A DNA stretch of 45,952 nt. It comes from Candidatus Pelagibacter communis (GTDB taxonomy: Bacteria; Pseudomonadota; Alphaproteobacteria; Pelagibacterales; Pelagibacteraceae). How positions within the stretch are numbered: the first letter of the stretch is position 1; every line of letters starts with the position of its first letter. The notes beneath the pieces were generated by a model. The model was not told the DNA's origin. It did not search any database and saw only the letters and a program-made list of their open reading frames with translations. Location: contig NZ_CVSB01000063.1 in NCBI RefSeq assembly GCF_001179845.1, forward strand, positions 1 to 45,952. The letters run 5' to 3'. A program made the position numbers and the translations under genes. Positions 1 to 8,808 of this stretch are shown piece by piece.

Positions 1-1
1 T

Positions 2-1657
2 TTAGTTTTAAAAAATTTGTTAGATAATAATTATATAACTTCAGAATGGTTTGAAAAACTTACAAAAAAGGAAATAATTTTAAAAAAAAATAAAAAAATT
101 TATTTAGAAGATGCTCAATATTTTATTGAAGATGTGAGAAAGAGCGTAATTGAAACTTTGAGCTATGATAAAGTTTACAAACAAGGTTTTAATATCAATA
201 CTCCAATAGATTTAAATTTACAAACAATTGCAACAAAATCACTTAGAGATGGATTAATAGCATATGATAAAAGAAAGGGATGGAGAGGACCACTTACTAA
301 CAAGAATTATAATTCAGAATGGAAAAAAGATTTAGAAAAATATAAATTAGAAAATTCAATTAATTGGAAATTAGCAATAGTCAAAAAGATAAATAAATTT
401 TCGGCAGAAATAGAAACAGAAGATAATATCAAAGGTGTTATTGAATATCAGAGTATTTCTTGGACAAAAAAAGAATTTAATAAATTATTAAAACCTGGTG
501 ATATTATTTATGTTAAAAATCTTAAAGATAATATTTTTAACTTAAAACAATTACCAAAAGTAAATGGTGGAATTGTTGTGATGGATCCATTTACTGGAAG
601 AGTTTTAGCGCTAAGCGGTGGTTTTAGTTTTAAACAAAGTGAATTTAACAGAGCAACTCAAGCTAAAAGACAACCTGGATCAGCTTTTAAACCATTTGTT
701 TATGCATTAGCCTTAGAGAATGAATTTACACCAACATCATTAGTTCTAGATGCACCGCTGGTTTTAGACCAAGGAGATGATTTAAAAATGTGGAAACCAG
801 AAAATTATGGAAAAAAATTTTATGGACCTTCGACTTTAAGGGTTGGTTTGGAGAAATCTAGAAATTTAATGACAGTAAGAATTGCCCAAAATCTTGGGGT
901 AAAGAAAATAGTTGATTTTTCAAAAGCATTAAAAATTTATGATAATCCAGAAGAACTTTTATCCATATCTTTAGGATCTGCTGAAACAACTTTGTTAAAA
1001 CTTACATCTGCTTATTCAGTTTTTGTTAATGGAGGAAAACTTGTTGAACCAATACTGATAGATAGAATTCAGGACAGCGAAGGAAGTACTATTTTTAATA
1101 ATGATAAAAGAAAATGTATTAATTGTGATCAAATTTCTTATTTAACCAACGATTATCCAGAGATTAAAAATAACTATAAGCAAATTTTTTCTCCAGAAAC
1201 AGCTTTTCAAATGACATCAATCTTAGAAGGAGTTGTTCAAAGAGGTACAGCTAAAAAACTAAAAGACTTAAATTTAAATATTGCAGGTAAAACTGGAACA
1301 ACAAATAAAAATACAGATACTTGGTTTATAGGTTTTACCTCAAATGTACTAGTTGGTGTTTATGTTGGTTCAGATAATCCAACTCCATTAGGAAAATATG
1401 AAACGGGATCTAAAACGGCTTTGCCAATATTCAAAAGTTTTATTAGTGATTCTATTAACAAAAATGATGCAAGACCATTTAAGGCTGCTAAAGGTACAGT
1501 GATGATGGTTGTTGACCCTTTAACAGGTCAAAAAGCAAAATTTAACTCAAAGAATACTATTATTGAGGTTTTTAAAAAAAAAAATGTGGTTGATGGAAAA
1601 GTACTTTATACAAATTCAGATAGATTAGATTCAAATAATATATTAAAGTTTTATTAA
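2..1657 (+). CDS. mrcA: Penicillin-binding protein 1A, C-terminal part (5' end outside window)
   Basis: Bifunctional class A penicillin-binding protein that polymerises and cross-links peptidoglycan at the inner membrane. Only the transpeptidase half and the preceding linker/OB-like insert lie here; the reading frame is open to the left edge, so the glycosyltransferase domain is presumably upstream. All three penicillin-binding motifs are visible: SxxK as PGSAFKPF (catalytic Ser codon near 680), an SRN motif in EKSRNLMT, and KTGTTN (Lys codon near 1289). The apparent TTG start at 17 is just an internal codon, because the frame has no stop back to base 2. The stop overlaps the first base of the prfB ATG (TAATG), which suggests co-transcription with prfB. 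Confidence 0.93.
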   Translation, partial: LVLKNLLDNNYITSEWFEKLTKKEIILKKNKKIYLEDAQYFIEDVRKSVIETLSYDKVYKQGFNINTPIDLNLQTIATKSLRDGLIAYDKRKGWRGPLTNKNYNSEWKKDLEKYKLENSINWKLAIVKKINKFSAEIETEDNIKGVIEYQSISWTKKEFNKLLKPGDIIYVKNLKDNIFNLKQLPKVNGGIVVMDPFTGRVLALSGGFSFKQSEFNRATQAKRQPGSAFKPFVYALALENEFTPTSLVLDAPLVLDQGDDLKMWKPENYGKKFYGPSTLRVGLEKSRNLMTVRIAQNLGVKKIVDFSKALKIYDNPEELLSISLGSAETTLLKLTSAYSVFVNGGKLVEPILIDRIQDSEGSTIFNNDKRKCINCDQISYLTNDYPEIKNNYKQIFSPETAFQMTSILEGVVQRGTAKKLKDLNLNIAGKTGTTNKNTDTWFIGFTSNVLVGVYVGSDNPTPLGKYETGSKTALPIFKSFISDSINKNDARPFKAAKGTVMMVVDPLTGQKAKFNSKNTIIEVFKKKNVVDGKVLYTNSDRLDSNNILKFY

Positions 1658-2758
1658 TGCATAATAATTTTCAAAATTTAAAAGAAGAGATTGAAAAGAT
1701 AAATCAAAAAATACAGGAGTATCTTTGAAAAAAACAATATCCATTCAAAGCTACAATCTTTAAACTCACAAATGCTGAGTGCCGATTTTTGGCAAGATAA
1801 AAATAATTCTCAAAGAGTAATCAAAGAAAAGAAATTTTATGAAGATTTAACTAATTCTTTAAATAATAATGTCGAAAAACTAAAAGATTTAGATGATTTG
1901 AGTCAACTGGCATATGAAGAAGAGAATTTACAAGTTCAAAATGAAGTTTTACAAAATATAAAAGATTTAAGAAATGAAGTTAAAAAAAATGAAATTAAAT
2001 GTTTTTTATCTAATGAAGCAGACCCTTTAAATTGTTATATAGAAATACATGCTGGTGCTGGAGGTACAGAAAGTCAAGATTGGGCTGATATGCTTAGAAG
2101 GATGTACTTAAAATGGTCTGATAAAAAAAATTTTAAATCAAGTTTAATAAGTGAGCATAAAGGAGATGAAGCTGGAATTAAATCTGCGACGATCAAAATA
2201 GATGGGGATTATGTTTTTGGATGGTTAAAAAAAGAGTCAGGAATACATAGATTGGTTAGGATTTCTCCATTTGATTCTGGAGCAAGAAGACATACAAGTT
2301 TTGCAAGTGTTTGGATTTATCCAGTTGTAGATGAAAATATAAATATAGAAATTTTAGAAAAAGATTTAAGAATAGACACTTATCGTTCCAGTGGAGCAGG
2401 CGGCCAGCATGTTAATACTACTGATAGCGCAGTTAGAATAACACACATTCCTTCAAAAATTGTTGTTCAATGTCAAAATGAAAGATCTCAACATAAGAAC
2501 AAAGAAACATGCATGAACATGTTGAAAGCAAGGTTATATGATTATGAAATTAAAAAAAGGGAGGAAGAAAATCAAAATGTTGAAAGTTCCAAATCAGAAA
2601 TAGGTTGGGGCCATCAAATTAGATCTTATGTTCTTCAACCTTACAGACTTGTAAAAGATAATAGAACTAGTTTTGAAAGCACTAGTCCAGATAAAGTATT
2701 AGATGGCGATCTTGATGAATTTTTGGAACAATCACTTTATAAATTAAATGAAAAATAA
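1657..2758 (+). CDS. prfB: Peptide chain release factor 2, expressed by programmed +1 frameshift
   Basis: Release factor RF2, which recognises UGA and UAA stop codons. The gene is in two frames. ATG at 1657 opens a 23-codon frame ending in an in-frame TGA at 1726-1728 directly after a CTT codon; skipping T1726 continues from 1727 into the long frame ending at 2758, giving 366 residues, close to E. coli RF2 (365). The shifted join adds 15 residues before the internal Met at 1772, which otherwise looks like the start but would lose the N-terminal helix. The GGQ motif is present in SSGAGGQHVN. RF2 carries SPF in place of RF1's PxT, and it is seen here as ISPFDSG. The 3' end overlaps the next gene by 11 bases. 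Confidence 0.95.
1715..1728 (+). promoter_or_regulatory. prfB programmed +1 frameshift signal (SD-like element, CTT, TGA)
   Basis: An internal Shine-Dalgarno-like AGGAG (1715-1719) is followed by TAT and then by the slippery CTT and stop TGA (1723-1728). The three-base spacing and the CTT-TGA pair are the known RF2 autoregulatory arrangement: low RF2 lets the ribosome pause at UGA and shift +1. The base after TGA is A rather than the C of E. coli; this may tune efficiency (inference). Confidence 0.95.
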
Positions 2759-5177
2759 TATTTTAAAATATTTTAGTCTGCTTCTGTCAGTCTTAGTTAT
2801 TTTGACAGTTTATCTCACCACTATAGGTATAGAGACAGATAAATTTAATGATCAAATTAAAAAGAGAATTTTACTAATAAATAAAAAGATAGATATAGAT
2901 TTAAAAAAAATTAAATTAACTCTAGATCCTTTTAAATTAAAAATTTATGCAAAAACAATTGGTGCCACAGTATATTTTGCAAAAAGACCTCTACAATTAG
3001 AAAGTATTAAAACGCAAGTTTCACTTAGTTCTTTAATTAAAAATGAAATTTCATCATCAAATATAGAGGTAAAAACTAAGTCTATATTATTAGATGATTT
3101 AATTAAATTTATTCGGACCATAAATAATAAACCTCAATTATTTATATTAGAAAAAATTGTAAATAAAGGTCATGTAATTATAGATCTGAGTTTGAATATC
3201 GATGAAAATGGTAAACTTAAAAATGATTTTATCATTGAAGGTTTGATAAAAGATGCAAGTATTAATTTTTTAAATAAGGCAAATTTTAAGAATATAAATT
3301 TTAATTTCAATTTTCGAAAAGATAATTATTTTTTTAATGAACTAAATTTTAAAGTGGAAGAAGTGAAATTTCTTTCAAAAAAACTTAATGTAAAAAAGAA
3401 AAAAAATAGTTTTTTAGTTGATGCTATTATTGAAAACGATCAATCAAGTTTAAATTCAAATATATTAAAATTATTAAATTTTAGTTTTGAAAATATAATT
3501 ATTGATGATGCTAAATTTAAAACAAATAATGAATTTTCTTTGGAAATAGATGAAAAATTCAAAGTTAAAAATATTATATTGAGTTCTGATATAAATATTA
3601 CTCAAATAAAATATAAAAAATTAAAAATAATTAATAATTATTTTCCAGAAGTTGACGACTTAATTTTACTTGACAATCATAAATTAAATTTAAATTACAA
3701 GGATAACAATTTATCAATTAATGGTAAGGGGCAAATACAGTTAAATACTGATGAAGTAGATGAAATTAAATATTTAATAAGTAAAAAAGATAAGGATTTA
3801 ATTATAGAATCAGATTTATTTTTAAAAAATATAGTTTTAGAACAACAGGATTTTTTAAAAATCTTTTTCCCTCAAACTAATAGAAATATTAATTTTAATA
3901 ATCAAAAATTAAAAGTTAATTATAAAAACAATAATCTAACTTTTTCAGGTTCCGGAAAATTTAAAATCGATAAAGATTTTGAAGAAATTGATTATTTTAT
4001 TGAGAAAAAAGAAAATAAAATAAGTTTTAATACTAATTTAAACGTAAAAAGTACATTATTTAAAATTGATAAAATAAACTTTAAAAAAAAAGATAATAGT
4101 CAAATGTATCTTCAAATTAATGGAGAACTAAAAAATAATAAAAAAATGAATATAAATAACTTTATTATTTATGAAGAAAAAAATAACATTAAAATTAAGA
4201 ATTTATCTCTTAACGATTCTAATCAAATAATGAAAATTGATCAGGCAAATTTCAATTATGTAGATACAGAAAATAAAAAAAATAATTACAACATAAAAAA
4301 AGTAGAGGGCCAAAAATACTTAATTGATGGCACTTCATTTAATGCAAATTCTTTAATTTCGAATTTATTAGATGCCGATGAAAAAAAAGAAAACAGTCTT
4401 TTTGAAAATAATATAAGCCTGGACCTAAACTTTGATGAAGTTTACTTTGATAAAATATACTTTGTTAAGGATTTAAAAGGGAAGATTAATATTATTAATA
4501 ACAAATTAGAAGAAGCAGATATTTTAGCCTTTTATAACAATTCACAAAATATAAAATTTACAATTAAAACAAATGATCGAGGTGAAAAAATTACAACTCT
4601 TTTTTCATCTAAGGCAAAACCACTAGTAGATAAATACAAATTCATTAAAGGTTTTGAAGATGGTAATGAAGGATATTTAGATTTCTCCTCTCTAAAAAAA
4701 GACGGAATTTCAACTTCCAAGTTGGTTATAGATAATTTTAAAGTTAAAGAAATTCCTGCATTAGCAAAGTTGTTAGCACTTGCATCTCTTCAAGGATTAG
4801 CAGACTTACTTACAGGAGAAGGGATTAGATTTACAGATTTTGAGATGAATTTTACAAATCAAGATGAACTTATGAAAATTCAAGAGTTATACGCAATTGG
4901 CCCAGCAATATCTATTTTATTGGAAGGATACATTCAGGAAGATAAATTAATAAGTTTGAGAGGAACTTTAGTTCCAGCGACAACAATTAACAGGTCTATT
5001 GCTTCAATACCTTTGCTTGGAGATCTATTGATTGGAAAGAAAGTGGGCGATGGTGTTTTTGGAGTCAGCTTTAAAATTAAAGGTCCTCCTAAAGATTTAG
5101 AAACTACTGTAAATCCAATAAAAACTTTAACACCTAGGTTTATTACTAGAACTTTAGAAAAAATTAAAAAAAATTAA
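2748..5177 (+). CDS. AsmA/YhdP-like envelope protein
   Basis: Protein of 809 residues with one N-terminal membrane segment (about residues 7-26) and a long, beta-strand-rich, Asn/Lys-rich body, ending in a region like the AsmA-like C-terminal domain: a run containing GTLVPATTINRS, IPLLGDLLIG, GVFGVSFKIKGP and then NPIKTLTP. In YhdP and related proteins this end follows a long groove thought to carry phospholipids between the membranes, so the protein probably sits in the inner membrane and spans the periplasm. Two similar units of about 70 residues are visible near residues 297-365 and 371-438. The start overlaps the prfB end by 11 bases. The family call is good; the lipid-transport role is inferred from the family. 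Confidence 0.75.
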   Translation: MKNNILKYFSLLLSVLVILTVYLTTIGIETDKFNDQIKKRILLINKKIDIDLKKIKLTLDPFKLKIYAKTIGATVYFAKRPLQLESIKTQVSLSSLIKNEISSSNIEVKTKSILLDDLIKFIRTINNKPQLFILEKIVNKGHVIIDLSLNIDENGKLKNDFIIEGLIKDASINFLNKANFKNINFNFNFRKDNYFFNELNFKVEEVKFLSKKLNVKKKKNSFLVDAIIENDQSSLNSNILKLLNFSFENIIIDDAKFKTNNEFSLEIDEKFKVKNIILSSDINITQIKYKKLKIINNYFPEVDDLILLDNHKLNLNYKDNNLSINGKGQIQLNTDEVDEIKYLISKKDKDLIIESDLFLKNIVLEQQDFLKIFFPQTNRNINFNNQKLKVNYKNNNLTFSGSGKFKIDKDFEEIDYFIEKKENKISFNTNLNVKSTLFKIDKINFKKKDNSQMYLQINGELKNNKKMNINNFIIYEEKNNIKIKNLSLNDSNQIMKIDQANFNYVDTENKKNNYNIKKVEGQKYLIDGTSFNANSLISNLLDADEKKENSLFENNISLDLNFDEVYFDKIYFVKDLKGKINIINNKLEEADILAFYNNSQNIKFTIKTNDRGEKITTLFSSKAKPLVDKYKFIKGFEDGNEGYLDFSSLKKDGISTSKLVIDNFKVKEIPALAKLLALASLQGLADLLTGEGIRFTDFEMNFTNQDELMKIQELYAIGPAISILLEGYIQEDKLISLRGTLVPATTINRSIASIPLLGDLLIGKKVGDGVFGVSFKIKGPPKDLETTVNPIKTLTPRFITRTLEKIKKN

Positions 5178-6403
5178 TTTAACTCTATTTTAATATGTCT
5201 TTTTTTTCCGAGTGAAAGTTTAAGATAATTATCTTTAAATAAATTTTTATTGATTTCGAATTTTTCATCTGAAATAACGTCATCATTTATTTTTACCGCA
5301 TTCCCTTTTATAAGTCTTCTAATTTCACTTTTCGAGTTTTCTAGTTTAGATAATAAAACAAGCTCTACTATATTTATTTTTTCTTCTATTTTATCTGATT
5401 GGATATTAACTTTAGGTAAGTTCGAACCCAGAGCGTTTCCAGAAAATGCTTCTTTTGCTGCTTGCTCAGAATTTTTAGCTGCTTCCTTTCCATGCAACAT
5501 TTCTGTGGTTTTATTAGCAAGTAGTATTTTTAATTCATTTATATCTTTATCTTTAATTGTTTCTATTTCCTTAATTTCAATTTCAGTAAACATTTTTAAA
5601 AATTTAATTACATCTCTATCATCTACGTTTCTCCAAAATTGCCAATAATCATAAGCTGATAAGTATTTTTCATCTAACCAAATAGCCCCACTTTCAGTTT
5701 TTCCCATTTTAGCACCAGTTGCAAGTGTAATTAGTGGAGTTGTTAAACCAAAGGCTTGGTTATTAGAATATCTTTTAATAAGCTCAACACCATTAACAAT
5801 GTTTCCCCATTGATCTGAACCTCCCATTTGCAAGAGACAATTTTCTTTCTTATTTAATTCAAGAAAATCGTATGCTTGTAAAATCATGTAATTAAACTCC
5901 ATGTAGCTTAGAGACTGCTCTCTATCTAATCTAAGTTTTACACTATCAAATGTTAACATTCTATTTATCGTGAAATGTTTTCCTATATCTCTTAAAAAAG
6001 AAATATAATTTAAATCTTTAAGCCAAGTATGATTATTTACAAATATTGGTTTTGTATTTGGATCATTATTATCTAAAAATTTTTTTAAAATATTTTTAAT
6101 ATTTTTAATATTTTTCTCAATCTCCTCTTCGCTTAGTATTTTTCTAGTTTTGTCTTTACCAGACGGATCCCCAATTCTTGTAGTTCCTCCACCAAGTAAA
6201 ACTATTGGTCGATGTCCATTTTTTTGTAGTAGTCGCAAACACATTATTTGCAATAAGCTACCCACATGTAAGCTTTCAGCTGTACAATCAAACCCTATGT
6301 AACCTTTAATCTTTTCTTGATCTAATTGTTTAGATAATTCATCTTCACTTGTACATTGATAGAAAAAACCTCTATCTTTAAATTCTTTTAAAAATTTATT
6401 CAT
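5174..6403 (-). CDS. tyrS: Tyrosyl-tRNA synthetase
   Basis: Charges tRNA-Tyr with tyrosine using ATP. The class I HIGH-like motif is HVGS at residue 46, and the KMSKS-like loop is KMGKTESG, the KFGKT-type variant seen in the E. coli TyrS subgroup. The tyrosine pocket segment with QMGGSDQWGN is intact. An S4 RNA-binding domain occupies about the last 65 residues (IRRLIKGNAVKIN). At 409 residues it is normal length. It converges with the AsmA-like gene with a 4-base overlap and diverges from anmK across a 45-base gap. Confidence 0.97.
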   Translation of the reverse strand: MNKFLKEFKDRGFFYQCTSEDELSKQLDQEKIKGYIGFDCTAESLHVGSLLQIMCLRLLQKNGHRPIVLLGGGTTRIGDPSGKDKTRKILSEEEIEKNIKNIKNILKKFLDNNDPNTKPIFVNNHTWLKDLNYISFLRDIGKHFTINRMLTFDSVKLRLDREQSLSYMEFNYMILQAYDFLELNKKENCLLQMGGSDQWGNIVNGVELIKRYSNNQAFGLTTPLITLATGAKMGKTESGAIWLDEKYLSAYDYWQFWRNVDDRDVIKFLKMFTEIEIKEIETIKDKDINELKILLANKTTEMLHGKEAAKNSEQAAKEAFSGNALGSNLPKVNIQSDKIEEKINIVELVLLSKLENSKSEIRRLIKGNAVKINDDVISDEKFEINKNLFKDNYLKLSLGKKRHIKIELN

Positions 6404-6448
6404 AAGTTTATAGTTACAATATACAAATTTTTTTTAAAAAACATATCA

Positions 6449-7591
6449 ATGAAAAAAAAATTATATACTGCAATTGGACTAATGAGCGGAACATCTATGG
6501 ATGGTATTGATTTATCTATAATTAGCTCAGATGGATACGATGAATTTTCAAATATTTTAGATGATTATTATGAGTATGATAAAAATATTCAGGATCAGTT
6601 AGTTCGATTAAGAGATTTAGTCTTAACAAAGAAAGATCTTTTACAAAATTCAGAAAAATTAAGAGAATTAGAGCGTAATTTAACTCTTTTTCACGCTGAT
6701 GCAGTTAATCAATCATTAAAAAAATATAGAGATCCCATTGATTTGATAGGTTTTCATGGTCAAACAATTTTTCATAACCCAAAGGAAAAAATTACCAATC
6801 AATTAGGAGATGGGAAATTGTTATCTCAAATGGTCAAAAAAAAAGTCATATATGATTTTAGACAAGCAGATATTCAAAATAATGGACAAGGTGCACCTTT
6901 GACTCCAATTTTTCATCACATTTTATCAAAAAAAATTAATAAAAATTTTAATATTAAATTTCCAATAGGTTTCTTGAATATTGGCGGTATCGCAAATGTT
7001 ACAAAAGTTAAAAATGACTCTGATAATTTTCAAAATAATCTTTCTGCTTTTGATATAGGCCCTGGTAATTGTTTAATTGATGAATGGGTAAGAAAGAATT
7101 CAAATAAAAAATTTGATAAAAATGGTGAAATAGCCAATTCAGGGAGAGTTGATCAATTAATTCTTAATCAGGCAATAGATAATTTTAAAATAAATTCTTA
7201 CTCCCACTCATTGGATATTAAAAATTTTGATATATCCTTTGCAAGAGGCTTATCTTTAGAAGAAGGTTGTGCTACTATAACAGACTTTACAGCATATTTA
7301 ATTGCAGAAGGGTTAAAATATATTAGTAAAGAAAATAGTATTACATTTTTACTCTGTGGTGGTGGTAGAAAAAATAACAATCTAATTAATCGTATAAAAA
7401 ATTACATATCAAATGAAAATTATATTAATTTGGAAAGTATAGATAATTATAATTTAAATGGTGATTATATTGAATCCCAGGCATTTGGATTTTTAGCTAT
7501 AAGGTCTTTTTTGAATTTACCAATTTCTTTTAGCGCAACAACTGGTTGTAAAGAATTTACGGTAGGTGGAAAACTGGTCGAAAATTTTTAA
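6449..7591 (+). CDS. anmK: Anhydro-N-acetylmuramic acid kinase
   Basis: Phosphorylates and hydrolyses 1,6-anhydro-MurNAc to MurNAc-6-phosphate in cytoplasmic cell-wall recycling. The N-terminal nucleotide motif MSGTSMDGID (residues 12-21), the segment GFHGQTIFHNP, and the catalytic region AFDIGPGNCLIDEW are all present, as is CGGGRKN of the C-terminal sugar-kinase lobe. The length of 380 residues is typical. No other recycling genes lie beside it; the nearest peptidoglycan gene is the PBP1A gene at the left edge. The 3' end overlaps the converging hydrolase gene by 4 bases. Confidence 0.95.
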   Translation: MKKKLYTAIGLMSGTSMDGIDLSIISSDGYDEFSNILDDYYEYDKNIQDQLVRLRDLVLTKKDLLQNSEKLRELERNLTLFHADAVNQSLKKYRDPIDLIGFHGQTIFHNPKEKITNQLGDGKLLSQMVKKKVIYDFRQADIQNNGQGAPLTPIFHHILSKKINKNFNIKFPIGFLNIGGIANVTKVKNDSDNFQNNLSAFDIGPGNCLIDEWVRKNSNKKFDKNGEIANSGRVDQLILNQAIDNFKINSYSHSLDIKNFDISFARGLSLEEGCATITDFTAYLIAEGLKYISKENSITFLLCGGGRKNNNLINRIKNYISNENYINLESIDNYNLNGDYIESQAFGFLAIRSFLNLPISFSATTGCKEFTVGGKLVENF

Positions 7592-8244
7592 TATAGTGCT
7601 GTTTCTTTTTTTATATATTTATCAAGATGTTTAATTAAAGAATCGCTTGTTTTTGAAAAAAAGTGGTTAGCCTCTGATATTGCATTAAATTCTACTTTAA
7701 TACCTTTTTGTGCACTTAATCTTTTATCAAGTTCAGTAATATATTCTACTGGTACCAATTCATCTTTTTTACCGTAAGCAACCAAGCCTGAAGTTGGACA
7801 TGGAGATAAAAAAGAAAAATCATAAACATTTGGTTGAGGTGAAATTGCTATAAATCTGTTTATTTCTGGTCTTCTCATTAATAATTGCATTGCAATCAAA
7901 GATCCAAATGAAAATCCTGAAACCCAACATTGTGAATTGTCAAAATTTTCTCTTTCTAACCAATCTAAAGCAGCTGCTGCATCTGCAAGTTCGCCTTGAC
8001 CATTATCAAATTCTCCATCACTTTTACCAACACCTCTGAAATTTACTCTGCAAACCGAAAAATCATTATCCATAAATGTATGAAAAGTATCTACTACTAC
8101 TTTATTATTCATAGTTCCTCCATATTGAGGATGGGGCTGTAACACTAAAGCAATCGGTGAAGTATTTTTTTTACTTTTATAATATTTAGCCTCAAGTCTT
8201 CCTGCAGGACCAGGTATAAATATTTCTAAAATTTTATTATCCAT
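7588..8244 (-). CDS. Alpha/beta hydrolase of unknown substrate
   Basis: Cytoplasmic alpha/beta hydrolase of 218 residues with no signal peptide. The nucleophile elbow is GFSFGS (Ser about 112), followed by an acid in GKKDELVP and a His in EANHFF, completing a plausible Ser-Asp-His triad. The region around LQPHPQYGGTMNNKVV and NFRGVGKSDGEFD matches the small alphaproteobacterial hydrolase group often annotated only as alpha/beta hydrolase. The substrate cannot be told from sequence. It is divergent from iscR, with 137 bases between the two starts. Confidence 0.85.
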   Translation of the reverse strand: MDNKILEIFIPGPAGRLEAKYYKSKKNTSPIALVLQPHPQYGGTMNNKVVVDTFHTFMDNDFSVCRVNFRGVGKSDGEFDNGQGELADAAAALDWLERENFDNSQCWVSGFSFGSLIAMQLLMRRPEINRFIAISPQPNVYDFSFLSPCPTSGLVAYGKKDELVPVEYITELDKRLSAQKGIKVEFNAISEANHFFSKTSDSLIKHLDKYIKKETALY

Positions 8245-8326
8245 ATGCGATATTGATTATTATTCTCAAAAAAAATGTACGTTTATCATAAGTCAGCGAC
8301 AATATGTTAGTTTTTTTTTATACTCT

Positions 8327-8358
8327 AAACTTGACCATTTTAGTCAAGTATGTATAAA
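8327..8358 (+). promoter_or_regulatory. IscR-type operator overlapping the iscR-suf promoter
   Basis: A perfect inverted repeat CTTGAC-N7-GTCAAG (8330-8348) sits in a 25-base segment (8327-8351) that matches the E. coli type 1 IscR consensus as I recall it (ATASYYGAC-TRWWWYA-GTCRRSTAT) at 23 of 25 positions. It covers a -35-like TTGACC (8331-8336), spaced 16 bases from a -10-like TATAAA (8353-8358). The layout predicts repression of iscR-suf by cluster-loaded IscR. Seen: the repeat and promoter boxes. Inferred: which protein binds. Confidence 0.85.
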
Positions 8359-8381
8359 AACCCACAATTTAAGGGTAAAAA

Positions 8382-8807
8382 ATGAAACTTACATCAAAAG
8401 GTAGATATGCTGTCATGGCATTAGTCGATTTAGCCAGGTTTGATAATATCAATCCTGTATCACTGAGAGACATATCATTAAGACAAGGTATATCTTTAGA
8501 TTATCTAGAACAAATTTTTTCTAAATTAAAAAAAAACGAAATTGTTAAAAGCATTAGAGGAACGCAAGGAGGGTACGTACTTAATAAAAATCCAAATGAT
8601 ATAAAATTAACAAATATCTTTCATGCAGTTGATGAAAAAGTAAAAACTGTTCAATGTAAAAAAGAATCTAAAAAAGGATGCAACGGCAAAGCTACAAAGT
8701 GCATTACTCATAATTTATGGGACGAGTTAGAGATACACATAAATACATTCTTTGAAAATAAAAGCCTAAAAGATTTACTAAATAACAATAAAGAAACAAG
8801 AGTTTAG
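8382..8807 (+). CDS. iscR: Rrf2-family iron-sulfur cluster regulator IscR
   Basis: Winged-helix transcription regulator of 141 residues that senses the cell's Fe-S state. It begins with the Rrf2 hallmark ([17 protein letters not shown]) and has the wing GTQGGYVL. Three Cys (about 92, 100 and 107) in a CxxxxxxxC-type loop, with His110 nearby, fit [2Fe-2S] ligation as in IscR, whereas NsrR and RirA differ in spacing. It is the first gene of the suf operon, one base upstream of sufB, and it has the matching operator in its own promoter. AAGGG lies seven bases before the ATG as a ribosome site. Confidence 0.92.
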   Translation: MKLTSKGRYAVMALVDLARFDNINPVSLRDISLRQGISLDYLEQIFSKLKKNEIVKSIRGTQGGYVLNKNPNDIKLTNIFHAVDEKVKTVQCKKESKKGCNGKATKCITHNLWDELEIHINTFFENKSLKDLLNNNKETRV

Positions 8808-8808
8808 A

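Noticed and set aside
5250..5648. Open frame of 132 residues opposite tyrS, and 149 residues opposite dhaL (39765-40214)
   Set aside because: Both are antisense shadows of well-supported genes, are Ser/Phe/Ile-rich as complementary reading of Lys/Glu-rich DNA gives, and have no recognisable domains.
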